A stretch of 64,000 bases of DNA from positions 151,839 through 215,838 of the forward strand of contig JAQMWT010000435.1 in assembly GCA_029834535.1 (NCBI GenBank). Direction: 5' to 3'. Below, one piece after another: positions 29,514 through 37,828 of this stretch. The notes under the pieces were generated by a model. The model worked only from the letters and a program-made list of their open reading frames with translations, had not been told where the DNA came from and searched no databases. The position numbers were made by a program, and so were the translations under genes. The stretch is from Chrysophaeum taylorii (Eukaryota > Sar > Pelagophyceae > Pelagomonadales > Pelagomonadaceae). Every line of letters starts with the position of its first letter. Within the stretch, counting starts at the first letter, position 1.

Positions 29514-29845
29514 TGTGGCAGTAATGCCCATTTCCCCCACTTGCCTGCCTGCCACCTGACTTACCCTGATTGTTGCCCTGGTATTGACCTTGCATTTAGG
29601 GGGGGGTGTCATCTTGACACCTTCACCTGCGTTTCCACTGGACCCAATGTACCGGGCATTTGTATTGCTTTCTTGCTGTCTTCTTGATATTACCCTCTTT
29701 TGATTGTTCGATTTCGTGATGGCGTGAGGTATTACGCTGAGATCGGGCGTGTGGTGGTTTCACCCGTGGTTCGGGTAGGGAGAAAGGGCTGTTGAGGCCC
29801 CCGGTCCGGCCAGGAGGGGCGGGTATCTGAGAAAAAAACACTACA
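29514..29845 (+). repeat. 5' LTR, gypsy copy I
   Basis: 332 bp, TGTGGCAGTAATGCCC to AAAACACTACA. It contains a run of eight G followed by TGTCATCTTGACA, a small inverted repeat. Promoter elements were not identified. Confidence 0.93.
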
Positions 29846-29846
29846 G

Positions 29847-29862
29847 TGGTCTCAGAAACGGG
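29847..29862 (+). promoter_or_regulatory. Primer-binding site, gypsy copy I
   Basis: TGGTCTCAGAAACGGG begins one base after the LTR; the leading TGG pairs with tRNA CCA-3'. The identical sequence sits beside the copy II 5' LTR (44916-44901, minus). The tRNA species is not assigned. Confidence 0.7.
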
Positions 29863-29863
29863 A

Positions 29864-29892
29864 ATCGATAGTCTAACTCCCGGACTATCGAT
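29864..29892 (+). promoter_or_regulatory. Stem-loop after the PBS, copy I
   Basis: ATCGATAGTC and GACTATCGAT form a perfect 10-bp stem with a 9-nt loop. Copy II has the same structure with an 11-bp stem (44870-44898) and a different loop order, so the stem is kept although the loop differs. A packaging or dimer signal is possible (inference). Confidence 0.6.
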
Positions 29893-30350
29893 CTCCTGTT
29901 TCTCGGCGGCGAGTCGGTTCGTAACGGTCGAGTGAGTGCGAAGCCGACGCATTTGTGGGTGAAGATCCAGAGGATCACGGGTACCTCCGCGGGGTTCATT
30001 TCATTTTACGTGATTCGGATCGAACGGGGAGCGGAGTCACTACGACTCATTTTGCATACTTTTGCATATCGACTCATTTTGCATACTTTTGCATATCGAT
30101 CGTCATACTGTAAGGCATTGTTGTAAGACCTAACTAGCTCGTGCGAGGCAGACCACCTCCCTGACGGCGAGCGACTACACCGGGAAGGCCGTCCATAGTC
30201 TTCACGCGCAAGGCAAATGCTTCCGTAAGACCAGCGCACCGGTACAGCGCGCAGTAGTCAGACGGCTGCCGGCAATTGTCGTCTGACGAAAAGAATACAA
30301 GTGAGCTGTGAACATCCGGAACAAACATATTATCCGGGCAAATCGCGATC

Positions 30351-31709
30351 ATGGCAGAGAGGCCAATGACAGAACCATCGCAGTGGTTTCGGGACGCACA
30401 GGGGCGTCTGCAACGATTCAGTGCAGGGACTCCGTTTGCGTCTATTGGAAGAACACCGTTCAGTACGCCCTTTCAAGGACAGGAAGCCGAGGAAAGCGGC
30501 ATCGGAAGAGAGGCCAGATCATATGATAGCCTCGACAGCCCCCCGAGCGTGGTCATCCTTCCGGATCCACGCGGCGACGAAGGGGGAGATACGGTTGCGC
30601 CAGACGCAACTTCAAGACAAGGGGAGCCTACGTTCCCGTACGCACAACCCTACGAACGTGCGATGAATACTACGGAGTCATCTCGAGCGGAACCCGAACC
30701 GTTTACGGCGATGCGTGGACCAGAGGAGAGTGCACCTCCTAGGCCACCATCTGTGAATACGAGAGCGACAGATTTTCGCGGGGATGTCGACCCCGAGGTT
30801 CTGCAGACCATCAACGAACGATTCGAGATGTACCCGTCGCAGATGGAGCAAATCATACGTGAACTTGAGAACACCCGCCGCGACGCTCAACAACAACGTT
30901 CAGAAGTGGAGCGACAGCGGATCGACAACGATCGACTTCGGCGAATGATGGAGGAATCCATGCGGGCGCATGCTCGAGAGGCACGGCCAACCTCTCCGAA
31001 TGCTACGCGTGTTACGCCCGACGACGATGAGGACGCTGTATCGGCACTGACCGACGATCCGCCACCGCGAAGTCGACCGGAGCCTACCCCGCACTATCAT
31101 ACTGACCCCTGTTCGGCGCGTCCTCGTGACGAAGAAGAAATACTTCGTGTCAGGAAGGGAGCTGCTGGTATGACACGTATCACATTCTCGAATCTCACGG
31201 GGCAAATTACCAAGGACCGTGATGAGGTGGACGCGTGGTGGATGCAATTGCGGCGTATGATGGAAGGCGGGATCATACCGCATGAAGGATGTGTCAACAT
31301 GCAGCTAGAAGCCACTGATGACGTGTGTCATGCCACTCTTACGGCTGCTGTTGACGACGACGAAGTCGAGGAGGATGTCCTGAGTGACAGACCTCCTCCT
31401 GAGCCACCTCCAGATGAAGAAGTGAAAAAAACACCAGAAATGGAGATGGAGGCGACTGTTAAGGAGCTGCTATCTAAGCACGCCTCCTTGGTTTGGATAC
31501 CCATCACCGACACCTTCGTCGTCGTCTATTTTGCTGGCGCTGGAGGATCAACGTTGGGTATCCGGCGATGCAATGAGCTATATGGCAGTTCATTTCGCAT
31601 TGTCCTGGCTTTGGATGCTTGTCCTCAAGCCCGAGCCACCTTTGAACTCATTTTTCCGAAGATTCCCTATGTTTTGCATGAGTTGGGGAAATCTCATCGT
31701 CGTACATAA
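30351..31709 (+). pseudogene. Gag N-terminus fused to methyltransferase N-terminus, copy I
   Basis: A 452-codon frame. Residues 1-305 match the start of the copy II gag (coiled-coil region RRDAQQQRSEVERQRIDNDR). At MMEG the sequence jumps to IIPHEGCVNMQLEATDD, which in copy II lies about 2.6 kb further on. It then enters the methyltransferase (VVVYFAGAGGSTLG, motif I; VLALDACPQARATFE, motif II) and stops at TAA (31707-31709) where copy II has TAC (Tyr). The stop therefore is a point mutation, not a designed ORF end; the same frame resumes immediately. Confidence 0.85.
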
Positions 31710-32368
31710 GACCTGGTGTTGTCGTATTTGCATTCAGATTTTTGGAAGCACTCTTATTTTCACGCCAGTCCGCCGTGTATCTATGGATCGACTGCCAATT
31801 TGCACTACAGGGACGCACGCAAGGGCGCTACTATTACTTCTTGGGTCCTGCGTCATTTCCGCAACGCACCTTATGTGATTGGACGATGGACACTCGAGCA
31901 GGAACCATCAGTGATCCCTTTTGTGCATCACCAATTTTATGTGCCGCGTATTGTTGATTTCTATAGTATCACGCCAGAGCTGCCGTGCTCGCGCACGCGC
32001 CTACTTGCTTGCAATGTTCGCTTGGAACTGCCGTTATTATCGCGTGTACCACCGAATTTACGGGACCGTTTTGGCCCAGCATTGGGATTTACAGGTGGTC
32101 ACCCGCTCATTATAGTGAACAGTTTCTCATCTACGCGCCCGGCTATCGGCCCTGCCTTCACGGTGACGCGCAATAAGCTCCGCTTAGGACCTCATTTCTC
32201 GAACACCCATCCACTCACGTTGCAGATGCACCAGGAAATTATGACCGTTCCTGCTACGTGGCAATGGGGTGAGACAGTTTCAGAGACAGCAGCTATGAAG
32301 ATGCTTGGCAGTATGGTGCCACCCGCGACTATGACGCGGATTGCGCTAGCAGTGCACAATTCGTTTGA
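31510..32368 (+). other. Cytosine-5 DNA methyltransferase domain, copy I (one nonsense codon)
   Basis: Domain limits within the two ORFs. Motif I FAGAGGSTLG; motif II LALDACPQA; motif IV ASPPCIYGSTANLHYRD with the catalytic Cys after Pro-Pro; motif VI position WTLEQEPSV; motif VIII CSRTRLLACN; motif X GSMVPPATMTRIALAV. These are in canonical order and spacing for a minimal C5-methyltransferase of about 285 residues. No chromodomain, BAH or CXXC is attached. The TAA at 31707 splits it in this copy. Confidence 0.82.
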
Positions 32369-34514
32369 CCCTTCACTTCGAATTTTGGGTAAGTTGCGGA
32401 ATATTGCGACGACTACGCTAGCCCAACCTGATCACCATATTCTACGGTTTTCACCTTTTGCTGTAGAGTCGCGCATTCCAACGCTCGACCCTGCCACTCG
32501 AAGTGTATCATGGATTGCGCCCGATGAACTCTACTCTTCTGCGAGTCCTGCACCATCCGCTGCTGCCACCACCACCCCGCCACCACCTTCAGTTGCATCG
32601 CCTGGGACGGCTTCATCTTTTGCAGGGGGCACCGTCGCCACTGCTGTTATGCAGAGCAACCAAGTTGATAACCAGCCCTCCGCAACTGCTGAAGAAGAAG
32701 GCACCGCGAAAGAGCGACCAGCGTATTTCAATACGTGCGACGTTCCGTGGGCGGACGCGCCTCACGACGAACATGGTCAACCCTCACCGGTGATGCCTCC
32801 TCATTTAGCGGATCAGGAGAGCATGCAGGTCATCCCTCCGACCGTCGCGCAGGTCGAAATGGTGATGACTGAGTTGGGTATTACAGAGCATCCTGCCTTA
32901 GATGATGACGAGAAGCTGATGATGAAGCATTTAATCTCGTATTCGTGGGCATTCTTCGATGATGTGATGAGACCTGTTGATTCACCTGAAGTGACGCTCC
33001 GGTTCAAAGAAGAGAACCCGACTCCCGTCAAACTCTCGCCATATCGGTTGTCGAAAGAAAAGACTGAGTGTTTGCGGATGCAGATTGAAGCGTGGACCCG
33101 AGACGGAGTTATTCGTCCCGCGAATTCTCCATGGGGGTTCCCTATTTTGATGTTGCCTAAGAAAGGTGCTGAGCCTGGCATTTCCAATGCTTACAGAGCA
33201 GCTGTTGACCTACGGCGCCTCAATGCATTGCTCAAGGATGATAGCTGGCCGAGTGTGAGCATGGCTGACACGTTGATGTTTCTCATTGACAAGTTTTGTC
33301 GTTCCAGTTTGGATATTCATTGGGGTTATCACAATTTACGATTGTCGCTGGATGCACAATATGTGGTCACCTTCACTAGTCCTCTGGGAGCGTACAGCTA
33401 CATGCGTCTACCTTTGGGAGTCAAACCAGCCGGAAGTTTGTTTTGCAAGCAGTTGAACACTGACTTATCGCAATGGCTATATCGTGATCTCGTGGCATAT
33501 ATCGACGATATTCTCGCCGGTCACGCAGATACAAAGAATCACTTGCAGTGCCTTGTGCAAGTTATTCCCCATCTCGCCTTGAAGGGGTACAGTGCCAAGA
33601 TCAAGAAGATTCATTTTATGCAAGAAGTCATTGAGTTTTTGGGTCATTTATCTACCCCGAACGGACTTCTTCCATCACCAAGATCTTTAGAAGCCATCAG
33701 ACACATGCCAATCCCTGGCACTTTGTCGGATGCTGACCCTAAGAAGCAAGTGCGATCTTTCCTTGGAATGGGGGGCTTTTGCCGGCGTTATGTAAGGAAT
33801 TTTGCGAAAGTTGCAGGGCCATTAAGACAACTGACGTTGCCGGACGTGAAATTCACGTGGACGAAAGAGTGTCAGGAAGCTTGGGATGCCATTATCGAGG
33901 CTATTGTCACGTCGAAGGGCGTCTACCATCCTGATTACTCGTTGCCTTTTTACATTCGAACTGATGCTTCCGCGCATGGGTTGGGTGCTTACCTATTTCA
34001 AAAAGTACCAGTCGTTGACGACGATGGAAGAGAAAGAATCGAAGAGAGAGTTATCGAGTACTGGAGTCGAACCGTGCCTAAGTCGATGAGGAAGTATGAT
34101 CCTCGGCGCTTGGAACTCCTCGCAGTACTCTCTGCTCTCGAAAATTTCCGATTTTATATCGAAGGTCATCAGACAAAGTTAGAGACGGATCATCGTAACT
34201 TAACGTTTCTGCGGGATTCGAATCATACGTCTGGACAGTTAGCACGATGGGCTATGCGGCTTGCTGCGTTCGACCGGGAGCTAGGATACAAGCCTGGAAG
34301 CTCCCCTGGCATGCGTATTCCGGATTGTCTGTCGCGCAACCCTATCGACAAATTGATCGAAAAAGATGAAGACGGGGAACCGATCAATGAAGCTTTTTTT
34401 GATTTTCCAAGAAATCCCCACCGATATCCCTGGCACCGCTTGTTTTACCTTCTCTTCGGTGACGATGCCTATGCTGACGGACAGCGGACCCACCGCAGCT
34501 ATGGTAGCAGTTAG
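31716..34514 (+). CDS. Pol: methyltransferase C-part, reverse transcriptase, RNase H, copy I
   Basis: A 932-codon open frame in the same frame as the preceding ORF. It begins in the methyltransferase (motifs IV-X), passes a Pro/Ala/Thr linker (about residues 265-330), then a Ty3/gypsy RT: VDLRRLNALL, MRLPLGVKPAGSLFCKQL, and the catalytic YIDDILAGH. The thumb has EFLGHLST and RSFLGMGGFCRRYVRNFAK. RNase H follows with YIRTDASAHGLGAYL, RRLELLAVLSALENFRFYI (catalytic Glu) and LETDHRNLTFL. No RT defect is visible, so this copy could still encode an active RT-RNase H. The frame ends GDDAYADGQRTHRSYGSS, past the overlap with the integrase frame. Confidence 0.9.
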   Translation: MLSYLHSDFWKHSYFHASPPCIYGSTANLHYRDARKGATITSWVLRHFRNAPYVIGRWTLEQEPSVIPFVHHQFYVPRIVDFYSITPELPCSRTRLLACNVRLELPLLSRVPPNLRDRFGPALGFTGGHPLIIVNSFSSTRPAIGPAFTVTRNKLRLGPHFSNTHPLTLQMHQEIMTVPATWQWGETVSETAAMKMLGSMVPPATMTRIALAVHNSFDPSLRILGKLRNIATTTLAQPDHHILRFSPFAVESRIPTLDPATRSVSWIAPDELYSSASPAPSAAATTTPPPPSVASPGTASSFAGGTVATAVMQSNQVDNQPSATAEEEGTAKERPAYFNTCDVPWADAPHDEHGQPSPVMPPHLADQESMQVIPPTVAQVEMVMTELGITEHPALDDDEKLMMKHLISYSWAFFDDVMRPVDSPEVTLRFKEENPTPVKLSPYRLSKEKTECLRMQIEAWTRDGVIRPANSPWGFPILMLPKKGAEPGISNAYRAAVDLRRLNALLKDDSWPSVSMADTLMFLIDKFCRSSLDIHWGYHNLRLSLDAQYVVTFTSPLGAYSYMRLPLGVKPAGSLFCKQLNTDLSQWLYRDLVAYIDDILAGHADTKNHLQCLVQVIPHLALKGYSAKIKKIHFMQEVIEFLGHLSTPNGLLPSPRSLEAIRHMPIPGTLSDADPKKQVRSFLGMGGFCRRYVRNFAKVAGPLRQLTLPDVKFTWTKECQEAWDAIIEAIVTSKGVYHPDYSLPFYIRTDASAHGLGAYLFQKVPVVDDDGRERIEERVIEYWSRTVPKSMRKYDPRRLELLAVLSALENFRFYIEGHQTKLETDHRNLTFLRDSNHTSGQLARWAMRLAAFDRELGYKPGSSPGMRIPDCLSRNPIDKLIEKDEDGEPINEAFFDFPRNPHRYPWHRLFYLLFGDDAYADGQRTHRSYGSS

Positions 34515-34773
34515 TACGCGACAGAACGTACAACCGCCTCAATTCTCGTACGAGTCTGAGCCAATTGACTCCGTCGAACGTCTCCCTTTTGCGGATCAAG
34601 CGGAGGATGAGATCACTCTCGATGAGATAGCGAAAGAACAAGCTGGCGGATTACTACTCGAACGTCGAGCGGATTTTTGTGCGTCTCAAGACAAAAAAGC
34701 GAGCCCAGGAGACCACCCACAGTCTCCGAAAAGAGGCAGAAAGAAGACCGGAGAGACCAACCATAGTCTCTGA
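34366..34773 (+). pseudogene. Integrase ORF start, truncated, copy I
   Basis: Opens inside the RNase H ORF in the +1 frame, with the same N-terminal sequence as the copy II integrase (MKTGNRSMKLFLIF, later VQPPQFSYESEP). After EQA at about 34643 it departs from copy II, and the HHCC and DDE domains are absent. A 19-bp direct repeat (GAGACCAACCATAGTCTCT) occurs twice at 34762-34799 in the replaced section. Confidence 0.8.
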
Positions 34774-34899
34774 GACCAACCATAGTCTCTGGCGAGGCAA
34801 AAGGCTTGTGCCGTGTAAGTCCGTCGCACCGGTCAACCGCGCGAGTCGAACAGTAGCCGGCAAATTTTGCTGCTCGACGAGAAGTTTTGGTGTTCGAGA

Positions 34900-35191
34900 T
34901 AGCCGTTGATATCCGAGAGAAACCGCACCATGGAAACTAGAGGAGACTGACGTTTGTTCTGCGACCGCTTCTGCTGAAGAACGACGCTTAAGACCAGAAG
35001 ACAAAGACGGAGGTAGCTTCACATGCCTACGACCCAACATGGCGGGCTGTGAACCCTGTGTGACTGATTTTCGCACGGATGAAATCGATGTCCTCGTCAC
35101 TAACTTCGGTCTCCATAGCAACAAAGTTCCTGCTGATGTAGCTGAACGAGCTTATCGTACCATTCGTGAGCGTGACCTTCGTCACCCTTGA
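34900..35191 (+). pseudogene. Pol C-terminal remnant, copy I
   Basis: Frames match the end of the copy II C-terminal domain: ERRLRPED, GSFTCLRPNMAGCEPCVTDF and EIDVLVTN. The sequence upstream (34650-34900) has no counterpart in copy II. A purine-rich AAGTAGGGGGC just before 35227 is the likely polypurine tract. Confidence 0.6.
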
Positions 35192-35226
35192 AGTCGAGGA
35201 CGACTTCATCTCAAGTAGGGGGCTCC

Positions 35227-35556
35227 TGTGGCAGTAATGCCCATTCCCCCACTTGCCTGCCTGCCACCTGACTTACCCTGATTGTTGCCGTGGTATTGAC
35301 CTTGCATTTAGGGGGGGGTGTCATCTTGACACCTTCACCTGCGCTTCCACTGGACCCAATGTACCGGGCATTTGTATTGCTTTCTTGCTGTCTTCTTGAT
35401 ATTACCCTCTTTTGATTGTTCGATTTCGTGATGGCGTGAGGTATTACGCTGAGATCGGGCGTGTGGTGGTTTCACCCGTGGTTCGGGTAGGGAGAAAGGG
35501 TTGTTGAGGCCCCCGGTCCGGCCAGGAGGGGCGGGTATCTGAGAAAAACCACTACA
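35227..35556 (+). repeat. 3' LTR, gypsy copy I
   Basis: 330 bp, nearly identical to the 5' LTR; differences include one T indel, C/G, T/C and C/T changes, and the AAAAACCAC end. Followed by the target duplicate CCAG. Confidence 0.93.
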
Positions 35557-35623
35557 CCAGGCTGGGCCGGCAGTAACCGGTCCAGGATCACAGAGCAAAA
35601 ATCACACAGTTGGGGTAGAGGCG

Positions 35624-35903
35624 TAGGTTGGCACCTATTCGCCTCCCGGGCGGGCCGGTTGGCAGCCGGAACGTTCGCAGTGGGACGGGGTATGGCCGGG
35701 GGGCGAAGACGGGAGGTTATCGACGAGTTGGTTGTCAGTCACATCGCGAACTCCTCGTCGCATGGCGACAAGCTTGATGGTCACTCTCCGCCGACCGACC
35801 TTTCGGCGCTCCTCGTCTACAGGCCCGTGATTCCGGACTGGCTCCTGTCGGTCCGGCCTGGCTCCCATGCTCGGGGGAGGTCTGAAGTTAGTTAGTTAGT
35901 TAG
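35624..35903 (+). mobile_element. Short (TTAG)n-tailed element, SINE-like, 280 bp
   Basis: Bounded by a perfect 13-bp target duplication (TGGGGTAGAGGCG at 35611-35623 and 35904-35916). The unoccupied site is at 45901-45913, where the same gypsy 3' sequence runs straight through. It starts TAGGTTGGCACC and ends GTCTGAAG then four TTAG units. No clear tRNA A and B boxes were found, so it could be a SINE or the 3' end of an unseen LINE. Confidence 0.7.
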
Positions 35904-35916
35904 TGGGGTAGAGGCG

Positions 35917-36687
35917 AGGGATGAAAGGGCGTGGATGGCGGACCGCCACTGCGCGCGGTCTTGTGCGAGGTCGTGTGACGAGAACATCGATTTCATCCGG
36001 GCGAAAATCAGTCACACAGGGTTCACAGCCCTCCATGTTTGGTCGTAGGCGTGTGAAGCTACCTCCGTCAGGATCTTTGTATTCTGGTCTTAAGCGTCGC
36101 TCAGCCAGAGGCTTAGTAGGATCAAAGACGCGAGGATCATCGCGCGGTCCCAAATCGGTATAGTAGTGAAGCGCAACTGTATCATTGTCGTGGTCATATT
36201 CTTCGTAGACTTCGGCAACATAGATACGCTTCTTCCGCGCGTTGGATCGTCCTTTCACCCTGAAAATCACGAACTTACCATGTTTGAACCGGTCGCGGTC
36301 CGAAGGTAAATGCAGAGGGGCTGAAGAAGTGTCGATGGTTGGCACTTTCAAAGGCACAATCTGTTGTACAGATACTACAACCGATTCAGCATCATCGTCG
36401 TTGACGTCTTGAATTTTATAAACGACGGGAGAAATCTTTCTAGTAACCATGTAAGGTCCGCGCCAAATGGGCCGTAGCTTGTGGTGTGTCTTAGGCACGA
36501 AACGCAGAACATAATCACCTGGGGAAAACTGGATGTCAATTTGGTGGGCATCATAGTTGAGTTTTTGACTCTCCTGTGCTTTCTGGTGTCGTGTAGTGTC
36601 GTGTAACGAGTCGACTATAAAATTCAAACTTGTTCTTAAAGTCCACCAAAATCTGATGACGTGATTGCGGTAGATCACGCTGTTCAC
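35917..36687 (-). pseudogene. Integrase C-terminus and Pol C-terminal domain, copy II
   Basis: In a different frame from the integrase core, reached by a shift near 36600. FSPGDYVLRFVPKTHHKL and IWRGPYMVTRKISPVVYKI match the GPY/F-type integrase C-terminal domain of Ty3/gypsy elements. A further domain follows: FVIFRVKG, RIYVAEVYEEYDHDNDTVAL and HYYTDLG, a beta-rich stretch that may be a chromo/BAH/Tudor-like reader (inference). The end is conserved in copy I and in the fragment at 45.9 kb. Confidence 0.75.
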
Positions 36688-37828
36688 TCAAAAGATTGTA
36701 ATCGGGTGGTAACTGGGGTTGCTTGCCAGTACGCATCATGAAAGGTGAAATCTTCGTTCCCGGAATGTACATCCTATTGTACATGAATGACACATATGGG
36801 AGGAAATTCGACCAATCTGGCTGACGCTCTTCATCGATCGCAGCTCGCAAGAAGGCTTTGATGAATCGATTGACACGCTCAGTATGATTACTCTGAGGGT
36901 GATACTGAAGGGTAGTACGATAACGTACGTTGAATTGACGAACAAACGTGCGAAATAACCTGTTCGCGAACTCATTTCCATTACCCGTGACTATACACCG
37001 TGGGAGACACCCCTCAAGTAAAATCTTGTCCACAGACGCGTTCAAAATCGAATAGTCATGTTTTGTGTTGATCAGAGCTAATTTCAAGAAATGCGATGCT
37101 GCATCGTACATTGCGAGTATGTACGTGTACAGGTCAGCGCCTCGCAGAGGTCCAATCAAATCCATACCTAGGACATAGCAATCTCCTACGCGATTCGGTT
37201 GACAGAGCAAGCCATGACGTCTAGGCATGGTGGATCGGATCTTCTGGCAAATAATGCAGGAATTGACGAACTCAATAACTGATGATGAGACGCTTGGCCA
37301 CCAATACCGTTCTAAGATTTGATTCGCTGTGGAGTCTCGTCCTACATGGCCTCCGAACAATCCTCGGTGATGCATGGCGATCACACGCTTTTGCATAGAC
37401 TGAGGGACCACAATAAGACGCTGAGAGGCTGAATCGTCGACCTTATACAACACGTTGTCATCAACCTCATATGGTACGGATGACTGCTCGTCTTGATCTT
37501 TCTGTTCAGAGTCGAGATTTCGTCTGATGCGCTTGCATGTTTCATCCTCAGCTTGTTCTTTCGCTATCTCATCGAGAGTGATCTCATCCTCCGCTTGATC
37601 CGCAAAAGGGAGACGTTCGACGGAGTCAATTGGCTCAGACTCGTACGAGAATTGAGGCGGTTGTACGTTCTGTAGCGTGCTAACTGCTACCATAGCTGCG
37701 GTGGGTCCGCTGTCCGTCAGCATAGGCATCGTCACCGAAGAGAAGGTGAAGCAAGCTGTGCCAGGTACATCGGTGGGGATTTCTAGGAAAATCAAAAAAA
37801 GCTTCATTGATCGGTTCCCCGTCTTCAT
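36551..37828 (-). pseudogene. Integrase, copy II, catalytic Asp lost
   Basis: A 425-codon frame that overlaps the RNase H ORF at its 5' end. The zinc-binding part has HHRGLFGGHVGRD and CIICQKI. The core has LGMDLIGPL (first Asp) and YHPQSNHTERVNRF (Glu). The middle catalytic position reads IVTGNGNEF where the family has S-D-x-G-x-x-F, so Asp is replaced by Gly (GGT), one base from an Asp codon. The integrase of this copy is therefore expected to be inactive. Confidence 0.85.

Larger units (their letters stand above)
29514..35556 (+). mobile_element. Ty3/gypsy LTR retrotransposon copy I, young, internally deleted, nested in copy II
   Basis: Bounded by near-identical LTRs (29514-29845 and 35227-35556, each TG...CA) that differ at about five positions over 331 bp. 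The 4-bp target duplication is CCAG. The pre-insertion sequence is readable at 45981-46035 (GCCCAGCCTGGCTTCC, uninterrupted). Relative to copy II it lacks the gag core, zinc knuckle and protease region (joined at 31265 across a GAAGGC direct repeat) and lacks nearly all of the integrase (break at about 34643). It keeps the methyltransferase, RT and RNase H regions. Confidence 0.9.

Noticed and set aside
30040-30100. 27-bp direct repeat with TTTGCATACTTTTGCATATCG in the copy I leader
   Set aside because: Present only in copy I; copy II has different sequence there, so it is probably a local duplication without function.
31700-31720. Programmed readthrough at the stop between the two copy I frames
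   Set aside because: Copy II has TAC at the same codon and reads straight through, so the TAA is a simple mutation.
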